Of a DNA stretch of 64,000 nt, positions 28,815 through 39,187 are shown one piece after another. Origin of the DNA: Symbiodinium sp. CCMP2592. Its lineage: Eukaryota; Sar; Dinophyceae; Suessiales; Symbiodiniaceae. The DNA lies in assembly GCA_905221615.1 (NCBI GenBank), contig CAJNDT010006126.1:124001-188000 (forward strand), in the 5' to 3' direction. The notes beneath the pieces were generated by a model. The model did not search any database and was not told the origin of the DNA. It saw only the letters and a program-made list of their open reading frames with translations. Each line of letters opens with the position of its first letter. Within the stretch, counting starts at the first letter, position 1. The position numbers and the translations under genes are program-made.

Positions 28815-28923
28815 CCTGTAGTCTCCATTGTAGTTCATTTTTTGGTTAGCCAGTTTTATGGTTAAGACCCTATAATAGAGATTTTGGTTAACCAACAAGA
28901 GGAACTACAATGGAGACTATAGG
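28815..28923. mobile_element. Inverted-repeat element, family 5, TSD TA
   Basis: CCTGTAGTCTCCATTGTAGTT pairs with inverted AACTACAATGGAGACTATAGG; TA on both sides. It interrupts the plus-strand frame of the preceding gene after LLFN. Confidence 0.65.
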
Positions 28924-29230
28924 TAGTTGTCGGTTGCGGACTGAGGGCCGCATTGGAGGCTTACGGTGTGAAGCCACTGAAGTTGAGCATTTAGGGTGTC
29001 GTAGGGCTTGCTTGGGATTTAGGGTAACTGGGTCCAGGGCCTAAGGCAGGTTCTGAACGTACTCACTTGAAGTTGGACTATCGCTACCAAAACTACTCAA
29101 CAACTAGATTCGATGGTGTACTACTTCACCAGGTATTAGTGCTAGGGTTGCTTTTTGGAGTGCGCGGTGCATCGAACCCATCCCCAGCCTTAAGTATTGC
29201 GGCCGAAATCCATTTTAATACTACTGTTGA

Positions 29231-29326
29231 TGGACAAAATCCTGCATTACCCTTTATAAGGTATATACCATAGTTCCCATAGTTTCGAGTCCTTAGGGTC
29301 ATGCAGGATTTTGTCCATCAACAGTA
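29231..29326. mobile_element. Inverted-repeat element related to family 9
   Basis: ACTGTTGATGGACAAAATCC pairs with inverted GGATTTTGTCCATCAACAGT; the core has ATACCATAGTTCCCATAG. The arms are near-perfect over about 35 bp. Confidence 0.65.
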
Positions 29327-29671
29327 GGGTGAGGGCGGGAGGCCTGAAAACGACTCTAGTGGGTCAGATATCTACCAGGTAAAGAACATGGCGATTCCTC
29401 TAGAATCAGCAGGAGCCATATAGTACTATTTAATTCTACATGCTTGAATACATATGTGAACATATAAAAGAGTATGAACATAGTAGATAATTTTGTGTAA
29501 TCTATGAATAGTGAAATATATATTAATATATACACACACACACCTTTTCAAACCGTCTAAAGATAGACACACATATAAAAACTCTCTCTCCATGTAAAAC
29601 CACAGATTGCCGAAGCCTCACGGGCTCTAAAGCCCTGCCTCAAACTCGAAAGCCGCAGCTGCTCAACTAGG

Positions 29672-29935
29672 ATCCCACCCAAAGGGTTCAAGTATCAATA
29701 TGGTATCTAGGATACCCAGTAACCTAAGAATAAATAGGCCTCTCTTTTTGGTATTGGGTAACTTCACAAGGAACCCAGGACTACAAAAAGGGAATAAGGG
29801 TACTACTGGACATCCTAGCCACCCAAAGGGTCCAAGTATCAATATGGTATATACTCAAAGGGTATTTTGGGGGTCTAAGTATGTACCATAATGATACTTT
29901 CTGATACTTGGACCCTTTGGGCCAGTAACCTAGGA
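29672..29935. mobile_element. Overlapping elements of families 12 and 14
   Basis: CCAAAGGGTCCAAGTATCAA occurs twice in direct orientation (29681 and 29824) and once inverted (29905-29925). A family-14 element (CTAGGATACCCAGTAACCTA to GGACATCCTAG, 29706-29820) sits between them, so one element has inserted into or next to another. Confidence 0.55.
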
Positions 29936-30646
29936 ATAGAAAGGGCTCCCTTTGTGGTATTGGCCACCTTGATAAGGCACCTAAGACCACGAACAGGAGA
30001 AAAAGGGCCCTGCTCCAGGCCCTGGAGCTCTAAACCCTAAACCATAGAGGCCATGGAACAGACGCAGCAGCCGCAGGATGCGAAGCGCCCGAAAGGCCCG
30101 GAAGATCTTTAGATTCCTAAGGAGGGTTTAGGTTTAAGGGATTCGGGCTTTAGGGTTTAGGGTTCTATAAAGGTTGCTTTAAAGGGATCTATAAGGGCTC
30201 CTTTAAGGGGATCTATATTAGGGTTTCGGGTTTAGGGTTTTAAGGGATTCGGGCTTTAGGGTTTAGGGGTTTAGGGTTCAAGGGTGTCGGGCACCAGCGG
30301 TTTAGGGTTCAAGGGTTCAGGGCTTTAGGGATCAAGGGTTTAGGTTAGGGGTTTAAGGTTCAGGCTCTAGGGTCTTCGTCAGCGTCTTGTTTCAAGGGAC
30401 GGTGCGGTTTGCGTTTAGAGGTCGTGGTTCCTTCAAGTTTTGGATTTTGCCTCCTGGGATTGGGGGTTAGCGTCGGGCTCAGTTTAGCCGGTGTTTAGAA
30501 TGAGGGTAGAGCGTGGCGAGGAGTTTGGGATTCAGCCTTCAGGATTTAGGGTTACGTAGAAGACCAGAGGGAAGGTAGTAAGCAAGCCAGTGGTAACTTA
30601 TACCTACTTATAGCCCAACTCAAGTAATCCTAACGATACTTGCTGA

Positions 30647-30959
30647 GTTCCCTGCACCCGAAAATCTTATGTAGTCTTTGAAGAAGCCCCTATGAGATGG
30701 GTGGTTGTCAAAATTATGGTCCCTTTTTGGGTACCCTAAATAATACGTGCCGTATTATAATAGGAACCCAAAACGGGAACCCAATTTTGACAACCACCCA
30801 TATCGATTCCCGATAAGGAAGGACCTGCAGATCGATTCCTTCATCACGGGACGTATCGAAAAACTTGATGAAAGCAGGTTCTTCGCTTCTTGGAGCAGGT
30901 TTCTTGGAATTACAATGCCCGATGTTCTTATATTAAGGACCTTACTAAGTCTAGCTTAA
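30647..30959 (+). CDS. Exons around a family-1 element
   Basis: Plus-strand sequence before the element reads TRKSYVVFEEAPMR. After it, IRKDLQIDSFITGRIEKLDE and SRFFASWSRFLGITMPDVLI run 51 codons to TAA. The frames join if all but two bases of the downstream flank are kept, so the exact splice point is uncertain. The downstream part is clearly protein-like. Not recognised. Confidence 0.5.
30699..30799. mobile_element. Inverted-repeat element, family 1
   Basis: GGGTGGTTGTCAAAATTATGG pairs with inverted CCAATTTTGACAACCACCC. Flanks AGAT and ATAT suggest a 4-bp duplication with one change. Confidence 0.65.
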
Positions 30960-31267
30960 TATTCGGGGTCGATGCTACAGTTGGGGTCACTCTTTCACCC
31001 TGACTGACCCTAAACCCCATAAGCCCTTTTACTAAATCCTTCTTCTGCTTCAGAGACGCCCAAAACACCTCCAGAGCCCCTGAACCCCGCTGAGCCCTAA
31101 ACCCTGAACCTGAAAACCGTTACGAGCCGACCCCCGAAGCCCGTGCGAATTGAACTCTAAATCCTCTAGTTTGTATGCCCCTCTGAACATGGGGTTTAGG
31201 GTTTAGAGTTTAGGGTTTAGGGCGTTTGCAGGGTTCTGGGGCCTATCATGACTCTCGCAACTAGCAG

Positions 31268-31533
31268 GGAACAGTACTGCTAATTGCTCCGCTTCTATAT
31301 TCAACCTTAACCCTCAGCACAAGACCACGGGCACCTAAGACCCTAAGAGTACCCAGAGACTCCAATATCCCTTAATTAAGGAATATACCTTAAATTATAG
31401 TAGGATCCTTAATATGATTTAGGGAATATTCCCTAATTAAGGGGTATTGGAGTCTCTGGGTACCTGAAGCCCAAAGCGCGCCAAAGCCCAGCCAGCCTGC
31501 CAGCCAGCCAACAACCCTTCATGAGCCATACCA
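31268..31533 (+). CDS. Exons spanning a family-7 introner
   Basis: After CAACTAGCAG the plus strand reads TVLLIAPLLYSTLTLSTRPR. The element at 31352-31460 is removed with one TA, and the frame continues PEAQSAPKPSQPASQPTTLH up to a second inverted-repeat element (31535-31640). The first part is hydrophobic and could be a signal or membrane segment; the rest is Pro/Ser-rich linker-like. Unknown. Confidence 0.45.
31352..31460. mobile_element. Introner, family 7, TSD TA
   Basis: CCCAGAGACTCCAATATCCC pairs with inverted GGGTATTGGAGTCTCTGGG, with inner TTAATTAAGGAATA palindromes. TA flanks both ends. Sister copies: 14416 and 47619. Confidence 0.7.
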
Positions 31534-31534
31534 A

Positions 31535-31640
31535 GAGGCTCCATATATAGTACCATTATGGAATTAGGCCCCAAAAGACTATCCTTATCAGGGTTTTTGG
31601 GACCTAATTCCATAATGGTACTGTATCTGGAGCCTCTAGG
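31535..31640. mobile_element. Inverted-repeat element, long perfect arms
   Basis: GAGGCTCCATATATAGTACC and ATTATGGAATTAGG at the left are matched inverted by CCTAATTCCATAATGGTACT and GGAGCCTC at the right; about 40 bp of arm. Only copy seen. Confidence 0.65.
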
Positions 31641-32114
31641 ATATACACCTTAACTGATATTACAGGATCCTTCCTGTCTGTATGGGGTGTTCCTTAATGA
31701 GAGGCCGAAAGATGTTTACTTGCTGACCCTCTCCTATCTCGGGGTAGACTCCTTACTTCTGCTCCCTTAAACCTTAAGCCCTAAACCTAAACCCTAAGCC
31801 GTAAACCCTGAACCGTAACTCTAAGCCCTGAACCCTAAACCCTAAACCCCAAAGCCCTAAACCCTAAAGCCCTAAACCCTAAACCCTAACACGCTAAACC
31901 CTGAATCCTGAACCTTAAAGCCCTAAACCCCATAGCTGAGGGGAAGTCTGGGCCATGTCTTCACCCGATGAAGTTATTGTCGTGATCCAGTCCTTGAGGC
32001 TGGGAGTTTCAGGATTTCATCATCACGCTTGTGAACTTAGGGCTTAGGGCTCTATAAGTGTTCCTTTAAAGGGATCTATAAGGGCTCCTTTAAGGGGATC
32101 TATATTATGGTTTC

Positions 32115-32507
32115 GTGTTTAAGACTTCAAGGTGGTCGTTTAGGGTTAAGGGTTTATGGCTTCAGGGTTTTAGGGTATTTAGGGCTTATTTGTCCAGTAT
32201 CCTGGGGGGAAGTATATTGAAAATTTGCGGTTTGGGCTGCGGGACTTCTAAACAACATGCGGGCACACAATTCATCATGAGTTTCACAATAGCTCCCCGA
32301 ATTTGGCCCAAATTACCTCCCCAATACTTGATGCAACCAGCCAGTAATAGTGTAAACTGTGTTTGCAATGCAGACTATGACCGTGCTAAGTTTGCAACAT
32401 GTGGATTGGAGTTTGCTGCGCCATTCTTGACGGTTCGGTGTAGGCACCTCGTGTACCCCGAAGCCCCACGCTGCAGGAGCTCTCTAAATCCTATACGGCC
32501 ATTGTGA
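32115..32507 (+). CDS. 130-codon open frame, Cys-containing
   Basis: The frame becomes protein-like from about 32200: SILKICGLGCGTSKQHAGTQ, IMSFTIAPRIWPKLPPQYLM and NSVNCVCNADYDRAKFATCG. It ends SLNPIRPL-TGA. The first 30 codons read through TTTAGGG filler and are probably intron. A 60-codon minus frame overlaps it. The Cys spacing suggests disulphides or metal binding, but I know no matching family. Confidence 0.4.
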   Translation: MFKTSRWSFRVKGLWLQGFRVFRAYLSSILGGSILKICGLGCGTSKQHAGTQFIMSFTIAPRIWPKLPPQYLMQPASNSVNCVCNADYDRAKFATCGLEFAAPFLTVRCRHLVYPEAPRCRSSLNPIRPL

Positions 32508-34281
32508 GGCCCTCAACCGCTGTTCTTGGGGCTTTTCATGACACTAGGAGCGGCTGCGATCGCAACATAGCCGCAACAAGACCGCAGAGTGCTCACGAAG
32601 AGACATGTGCGAACATGGGTAATGGCAGGGAGAACCATCATGATCCTACACCTAAACAAATCATGCGATGCCTCGGACTAGAATGCCGGCAACGGGAGTA
32701 CAAATACCAACGACACTCCTGTGCTTGACCAAAGAACAGTGCACATGTCATTCCCATTCCTCGTACGACTCGCAACTTTCTATGAGTGACAGCCGTGATA
32801 GCTTCGCATTTGCTGAGTTTTTTGGCTTGGAGTTTAGGGCTCAGAGACATTCGAAGATTTAGGGTTTAAGGCTCTGTCGTTCAGAGCTCCATGGGGATCG
32901 CGCACCAGGAGCACCTATAGTCAATTAATTTCTAAACTTTGACACAAATTATCCGCAAAACAACGGACCCTACCTAACAGCGTCACCTCAAGCGGAAACG
33001 TTAGAGCCTCGCCTTTACAAGTACAGCCCACAACGTCGTGCTTAAACCTGCGGTCAAACACTCGGCCGCACACTAAACCCTACTTATTCGGTTGCCTAAG
33101 GGCTTAAAGCTATTTAGGGCCTACAGGGCTCCATGTAGCTGTGTAGGGTTCCTTTAAGGGGCTACTGGCAGGCTTTCGTAGCGCCTCGGTGGGCTCTATA
33201 CTGTTGGAATCCTTCTCTTCGGACTTCAGAGCGGTTTATTGGTTCTAGTGCTTAGGTCGAGGGTTTTGTTGGGAAATGCTCAAGTCCCCGGTGTAGGATT
33301 GTGCCCCAAAACGCCAAACTCTGTCTGCAAATGCCACCCTGAACTCTGATAAAGCCAAGGCAATGGCTGCAAGGAACGACGTTTGGGGCTTCGGGGCTTC
33401 AGTTCCGGCGGCTGCTGTCCGGGCTACGACCCGCAACATCGAGGTTCGAAGGACTAGTAATCATATCCCCTTAGAGCCCCCACATAGATATAGATATCGT
33501 GCAGCCGAAACACTAACTAATGAAACTAATTATGACGGCCACAACCCTAAACCCTAAACCCAATAATAGTCTTAAAGCATCTTTCACCCGAACCCCTACA
33601 AGTTTTCGGTCACGGCCATCGACACTCGTTTGGGTTTAGGGGGTGGGGTTTAGGCATTGCGCCGTAGGATGTAGGGATGCATCCCTAAGATTTAGGGTTC
33701 GGGGCTTACTTTAGGGGCCCTTTTGATTAGACTAGGGTTTGGGGACCCCTTTACTATAAGGATAATAAGAAACCACCATATATACAGGTAATGATTTTAC
33801 GGCCCCGACATAACAGCATTATCCTGTACAAGAATATAGGTATGTTTCTTAAGGGAGCTCATTATGCAGGATTTTCGTTGTATTAAATTATATCAGGGCT
33901 CCTAAGGCATACTATCCCTATGCGTTGCGAACGCCGAGTTGCTGAAAGAAGAGAAGGCTCGAAAGAATTAGTGACACCGGTCCTTGATACAGGTCCCCAA
34001 CATACAGTAGCTATAGCACAGTATAGCCAACACCATATGCCACTGATGAAGGGCACTATACTAAGCCACTAAGCCCTTCCCGTAACTCCAGTAGCCCTTA
34101 AAGATCCTTCTGAAGCTTACTTCCCCAATAAGCAACAGAAATGAAAGGTTAAACTTTCCGGCTCCTACTAAACCATAAGAACCCCAAAAGTTTAAAGGTT
34201 GGGTCTTGGGGATCTAAGGAAGAGACCCCGAGTCTATTTGCTAAGGCCGCCTCAATTTGCTAACCCAGGGGCTCCATACAT

Positions 34282-34386
34282 GGGTAGTTGTCAAAATTAT
34301 TGCCCCCTTTTTGGGGTACCCTAAATAATAGGTGCCGTATTTTATAATAGGGACCCAAAAAGGGACCCTAATTTTGAGAAACACCC
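34282..34386. mobile_element. Inverted-repeat element, family 1, TSD ACAT
   Basis: GGGTAGTTGTCAAAATTATTG pairs with inverted CCTAATTTTGAGAAACACCC; ACAT is repeated at both ends. Confidence 0.65.
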
Positions 34387-34509
34387 ACATACTACCAGTA
34401 TGGAACTTGGCCCCCTCATCATGGTTTTGGGGCTCAGCTCCGTGAAAGAAATGGTAGACCATCACTTCGACTTCGACCGTAGACCACCTAAAGACGGAGG
34501 TGTGGCGAA

Positions 34510-34916
34510 TCAACGGGAAAGCCAGCATTTTTCAACATATGGGAGAGATGATATGATAGATGACCGTGCCGGGTTCTCCAGTGCCCAGACCGTGCAGCCA
34601 AGATATTCCCCTGCACCACAAAGCCATGGGGTGCACTCATCGGGGCCTGCTGGCATCTTTTCTGTCCTCCTTGAGACATAAATGGGAGTTTCAGAAAATT
34701 TGGGGTACCTTATTTAAGGGTCCTTATAATAAGGATCCTACTATTTGGGTACTATATTAGGGTCCCCCATTTTCGGAACCCCCCAAATGCCAAGGAGTTG
34801 CATGGAACGCCTGCCAAGAGCAGGCCCCAAGGCTTCAATCGAAGCACAAGTGCCAGGGCTCTGAGGAAACCTTGGTCGTTAGTGAGGTCCTCCAGCACAG
34901 CATCTCTGCCACGATC
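34510..34916 (-). CDS. Dinoflagellate-expanded family protein (hypothetical)
   Basis: The exon begins after GGGGTTTAG (34916). It reads DAVLEDLTNDQGFLRALAL, then VLRLKPWGLLLAGVPCNSLAF, crosses a family-2 introner (34684-34784, AAAT duplication), then MSQGGQKRCQQAPM. A 26-nt gap with GT...GTGCAG boundaries (34611-34636) then leads to EYLGCTVWALENPARSSIIS and SLPYVEKCWLSR. The ordered motifs G(L)xxxxPCxSxxF, then GCxxWxLExPxxS, match from memory an uncharacterised family very common in Symbiodiniaceae genomes. The function of that family is not known to me. A reading that ignores the 26-nt gap stays open to 34488. Confidence 0.65.
34684..34784. mobile_element. Introner, family 2, TSD AAAT
   Basis: GGGAGTTTCAGAAAATTTGG pairs with inverted CCATTTTCGGAACCCCCC. 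AAAT at 34680-34683 and 34785-34788. Element plus duplication is 105 nt. It lies within the coding sequence of the gene at 34510-34916. Confidence 0.75.
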
Positions 34917-34933
34917 CTAAACCCCGTCCAAAT

Positions 34934-35033
34934 GGGTAGTTGTCAAAACTATGTCCCTTTCTTGGTACCCTAAATATTAGGTGCCGTATTATATTAGGGA
35001 CCCAAACAGGGATCCTGAGCTTGACAACCACCC
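34934..35033. mobile_element. Inverted-repeat element, family 1, TSD AAAT
   Basis: GGGTAGTTGTCAAAACTATG pairs with inverted CTTGACAACCACCC. AAAT at 34930-34933 and 35034-35037. It lies between the cation-channel exon and the exon starting at 34916. Confidence 0.7.
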
Positions 35034-35063
35034 AAATTACTAAGGCCCCCTAGATTAATTTAC

Positions 35064-35153
35064 TAAGAAGGGAAGGGCTCTGAAAATTGACGGCCCAGGC
35101 GCAGGTACCACCACGATCAGGTCGACCAGGAACCACGTCGTCAAATAATGCAC
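35064..35153 (-). CDS. Voltage-gated cation channel fragment (S2-S3)
   Basis: After CTACTGAG the minus strand reads HYLTTWFLVDLIVVVPAPGP and SIFRALPFL, and reaches a possible donor GTAAAT. The core HYL(T/K)TWF(L/V)VD(L/F) is typical of the S2-S3 linker and S3 helix of EAG/HCN/CNG-type channels. Just upstream on the same strand (about 35280-35370) is EEVVCLTILGYEIPEIILKV, protein-like but not assigned. No S4 or pore exon was found. The channel would sit in a membrane; its selectivity cannot be judged. Confidence 0.5.
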
Positions 35154-36094
35154 CTCAGTAGATTTATGCAGGGCTTAGGGGCCCTAAACCCTGAACCCTA
35201 AACCAAGTTTAGGGGTTTAGGGGCTTCAGAGTTTGTGCTTTTTCCGGCTTCGCGTCTGAAGCGTTTCTTGCTTGCCCAATTTCGTTATCCTGCGAGACTT
35301 GAAGGTCAACCTTGAGGATGATCTCAGGAATCTCGTACCCCAAAATGGTCAAACAAACAACCTCCTCCTAAGGGTCCAGGTACTGAAGCATCAGATACTC
35401 TCTGAAGTCCTTACCTACATAATTACTATCCGAATCCTGAAAAAGAGCACCTAATTAATGGGTCCTGTGGACCCATGGGGTACTCTAATGACTCTACTAC
35501 TTTAAAATATAAGGTTTCGGCTTAAGTTTCAGGGCTTCGGAATTGCTAAGACTTTGGGGTTTGGAGTTTATCAGATTCGATCATGTTACAGGTGTCTTCG
35601 TAAACAGTCAAATAATAATGATCCCGCTCTTCTGGAGGTACTTAGAAAATGACACACTCGCCCTAAACGCCACATCCCGTAAACGGATGTTGAAGAATCT
35701 GGAAGAGTTTAGGCTGGTTGCCAGCAAGAAGAACAAAATCACAAAACCTAAAAACCAGCAAATGCATGACCTCTAGAACCCAAGCTCAGGGCTTAAGGGT
35801 CAAACTCGGCTGACCTTAGATGCAGAAGCTCGAGAGCCTGATACACAGCCAAACTTAGGAGCAGTGTAAAGTACCCAGGGACTCCAATCCATTAAGTGAG
35901 GAAGATACCTGAAATTATAGCAGGATCCCTGATATGATTAAAGGATACATGTTATGAACCGTTTGGGCACATGGACCCTTAGGGCTAAGCCCTTCTTAAA
36001 CCCCCGAAGCCCGTAGGATCCGGGCCCAGATCTTGCGCATGCTCATCTCGAGGTCGCCCCGGATATAGAAACCGCTCCTGGGACGGGATACTGT

Positions 36095-36189
36095 GGGGGC
36101 CTCAATATTTACCAATACTATTTTGGGGCCTCCTTATCATACCTTTAATATAGCATACCCCAAAACCAAACTCTAATTATTCAAGCCCC
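36095..36189. mobile_element. Inverted-repeat element, family 3
   Basis: GGGGGCCTCAATATTTACCAATA at the left and inverted TCTAATTATTCAAGCCCC at the right; core has CTCCTTATCATAC as in other copies. Confidence 0.6.
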
Positions 36190-36348
36190 TATATTAGGGT
36201 TTAGGGTTTCGGCTTAGGGAGTTCATATTATAGGGCTCTTGCGCCGCTTTTGGTAGGGCTTACCTGGCACTGCGTGGGTCTATCTGGCGTATGTAGCTTC
36301 TCTTGATGCCTTGGGATAAGGCCTTGGGGTCTAATTTCGGCATTACAG

Positions 36349-36760
36349 GGTCTGAACGGTCAGCATACTTGAAGGCTCATGGGACTTAGTAAGTAAGGTT
36401 ATAAGTAAGTTGTAATTAGGATAACCCCACTTAGGGGACTTATAACTCCAGTTATAACCTACTTACTAAGTCCCATGATCCTCTAAGTAGGGTGCTGGGG
36501 TGTTGGGACGTCGTATCTCACACACCTGCAGCGACGACAAAGGAACATGATTGCACCTGTTTCAGGTGTACTGACTTTGGACCTCGATCACTGAACACTG
36601 GCTGAATGGGAGAAGGAAGCAACCCTCGTCAACATATTCAAGACTCCATATTGCCCAGGGCCTTGAAACATACAAACAGCACCTCCTGCCTACATCTAAA
36701 CAAATACTACATTTGCTAGCAAGTAGCACTTGAGGGAGGCTGCCAGGAGATGCCATTTTT
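36349..36760 (+). CDS. Gene segment with introner and reassigned stops
   Basis: After TTCGGCATTACAG exon 1 is 19 nt (36349-36367). The family-11 element (36368-36487) is removed with one TA. Exon 2 reads VLGCWDVVSHTPAATTKEHD, then CTCFRCTDFGPRSLNTG, TGA (36603-36605), MGEGSNPRQHIQDSILPRAL, then TAG (36717-36719), QVALEGGCQEMPFFIFP. With TGA as Trp and TAG as Gln the frame exceeds 130 codons. A 64-codon minus ORF with its own ATG (36756-36562) overlaps the second half and is the main alternative. Cys pairs may bind metal. Confidence 0.6.
36368..36487. mobile_element. Introner, family 11, TSD TA
   Basis: CTTGAAGGCTCATGGGACTT pairs with inverted AAGTCCCATGATCCTCTAAG, with inner GGTTATAA arms; TA repeated at 36366-36367 and 36488-36489. 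Confidence 0.7.
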
Positions 36761-36938
36761 TATTTTCCCGAGTCGGTCCGCATCCCAAACCCAAAACCCT
36801 AGACCCGAAACTTTCAACCTTAAGCCGTAGCTCTATAAACCCTACGCAAACTCTGCAGAACCTGAAGCGTACAGAAACCCTGGTCGCTCCACTTTAGACC
36901 TGTTCCTGAAAGGTGGCGAAGGGGGAGCTCTTCGGGCG

Positions 36939-37154
36939 TCAAGCAGTAGTCCTCTCCAGGTGGTAGTCATCCGTCTCACACCCGTCCACAATGCGGAATC
37001 CGTCTGCTCCATGCACTTGTTCTTTCTCGGACTGGCAAATGCGAGACAGATCTTGGCATTGAGATTGTCGCTCTTCTTGTGCTCTCCCTCGACGGTGGCT
37101 CCGGGGCTGGCGGTTCATTCTGCTTCGGCCGATTCTGCCTCCCTCCTTCAACTG
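36939..37154 (-). CDS. Highly charged exon, unknown protein
   Basis: After CGTATATTCAG the minus strand is open for 71 codons: KEGGRIGRSRMNRQPRSHRR, then RAQEERQSQCQDLSRICQSE, then GFRIVDGCETDDYHLERTTA to TGA/TAG context near 36939. The charged Arg/Glu/Gln composition marks it as the coding strand; the plus frame is Leu/Ser/Cys-rich, as expected for a shadow. The start resembles an RS-like disordered region. Unknown family. Confidence 0.5.
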   Translation of the reverse strand, partial: QLKEGGRIGRSRMNRQPRSHRRGRAQEERQSQCQDLSRICQSEKEQVHGADGFRIVDGCETDDYHLERTTA

Positions 37155-37364
37155 AATATACGGGCCTGAACAACCTGAATAGGGTTTTGGGCGTAAATTA
37201 TCCTGTAACTATCAGCGGACCATAAGAGAATATTACGGCAAACCCCAAAAGGTTGGAAACCGGATTCAGGACAAATAGTGCTGGGATTCCCTTTGCATTA
37301 CTCTTCAGGATTGAGGCTATTGGGTTTCCAACTTTTGTGCTTCTACTGTAGTTCGTACTATTTA

Positions 37365-37470
37365 CTCAGACCTTCCAAAATCCCTTAATTAAGGAATATA
37401 CCTTGCATATTAGGGACCTTACTATAATTTAAGGTATATTCCTTAATTAAGGGATTTTGGAAGGTCTGGG
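37365..37470. mobile_element. Inverted-repeat element, family 6, near-perfect arms
   Basis: CAGACCTTCCAAAATCCCTT and AATTAAGGAATATACCTT at the left are matched inverted at the right over about 45 bp. It sits directly beside a family-8 element (37238-37350). Confidence 0.7.
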
Positions 37471-37496
37471 TATTCCGAACCCTGAGCTCTTGCATT

Positions 37497-37590
37497 TCAC
37501 CACGCCTCAACCGCCAAAAACCTCTCGGCGGCCAATGCCCTTCCCGGTCCCTCTCTGCATGCTAGGATCGGTGCAGGGCTTAGGATTTCT
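37497..37590 (-). CDS. Candidate exon, unknown protein
   Basis: The minus strand reads SPAPILACREGPGRALAAER and FLAVEAW to TGA, with G/C-rich third positions and helical character. It is bordered by TTTAGGG filler upstream and a family-6 element downstream. Family unknown. Confidence 0.4.
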
Positions 37591-37854
37591 TTTTTGGGTT
37601 CAGGGCTTAGGGTTTAGAATTTCTCCTTGGGTTTAGGGTTTAGCGTCTAGGGGCTCAATGCCGTTCGCCACCAGGGTTTAGCTTTTGGGGTTTAGGGTTT
37701 AGAGTTATGGGTTTAGGGTTTGGGGTTTAGGGTTTAGGGTTTCGGGAAGAAGGGCTCTGTAAGGGATTGAACCCCGGGCCTTCTCAGCCACTGGAATCAT
37801 AAGGACCCTACCCCCCCCTCCCCCCTCCCCCCTACTCTCCTAAGAATCCCTACG

Positions 37855-37951
37855 GTTGATGAAAGAAATCCTGCATTACCTTAAGGACCCTAAACTATGA
37901 GAATTATGGTACATTCCTTATTATGGGTCATGCAGGATTTATATCATCAAC
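37855..37951. mobile_element. Inverted-repeat element, family 9, TSD TA
   Basis: CGGTTGATGAAAGAAATCC pairs with inverted GGATTTATATCATCAACCG; TA on both sides. Confidence 0.65.
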
Positions 37952-39187
37952 CGTATGACCGGGGGCATCGCAAGTTTGGAGGCCTACTTGTCGAGCATCC
38001 TGGGTAACTCAAGGTTAACCTTTGGGAGTACATTGGGGTTATATCGAGATTGCAGTATCCCGACGAGGTTGAAGGTTGCCTAGTCCCTTCCCCCTAATAT
38101 TACAGTAAAGCCCCCCCCCCCCCCTAACATGAAAAACTGGACTTCGGAGGGTCAGTTTTCACACTAGGCTGGGTTTCGGGGCATCCGGGTCCCGGGTGTG
38201 AGTGGGATTGGCAGTGTTTGCTAGTTATCCTAGCCCTACACCTTTTAAACCCCAACGAAACCCTAGCCCATACTCGAGAAAGAACCTCACCCTCATTTCC
38301 GAAACAAAAGATCCCCCTTGATATTAACACAACCCGGACTCCCAGCTGCAATCCCAAGCCTTGAGCCCTGAAGCCCCACAGCCCTAAGCCTTAAAGCCCT
38401 AAGCCCTAAACCTTAAGCCCTGGACCCTAAAGACCCAAGCCCTAAACTTTGAGCCCTAAAGCCCTAAGCCCTAAAGCTTTAACTGGTACAGCTGTGGTCT
38501 TTGCTCTATTAAAGCTACTACAATTCCAGGCCCCCCCTAATGTTTTGAGTAGCTGTCTTTTGCGGGCCCGAAACCGCGAAAGTCCGGGGGTCGGGAGCAT
38601 TTATGTTAGGGGGGCTGTAATATTAGGGGGAAGCGATCTACCCTAGTAGCAGGCAACTCTACACACCAAGTCCCCGGCACCCGAAAGTGCATCCGAGGGT
38701 CACAGACGACATGAGCATGTCAAGGGTCCAGAAGATCAAGGTGAAGTAGTCCATGAAGATAGTGAAAGGGACCTTGAAAGGGTCTCAGAGTTTAGATGGT
38801 GATGGGGACCTTAAAAGGTGGGTTAGGGTTTATGGGGTTCAGAGTTTAGGATGGTAAAAGGGTCCTCGCAAGGTTTGTTGAGCTTTGGGCTAAGGATTTC
38901 GGGTGTAGTCCATGAAGATGGTGAACCGAAACCTTGCAAAGTTGGATAGGGCTCTGGGTTCAGCGTCGTGGGTTTGAGATTTGCATAAATCCCGAAACCT
39001 TTCAGCTTGAAAAGCTTTACCAAAACCTACATGTTGGTAGGGTCGTTGAGAATGCTATATTAGCCATAATAATTCGAACCTCCTAGAAGAATCTGGTTCT
39101 GGTGGTATAATTAAGGGAGGTGTTAAACAGCTGTTATAGTGGAGTCCACTGCGAAGAGCTTCGCCGTGACCACTCATAGTGACTCAC

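Noticed and set aside
37765-37805. GGTTCAATCCC on the minus strand resembling a tRNA T-arm
   Set aside because: The stem does not pair, and an A-box-like sequence sits only a few bases away. No tRNA can be folded.
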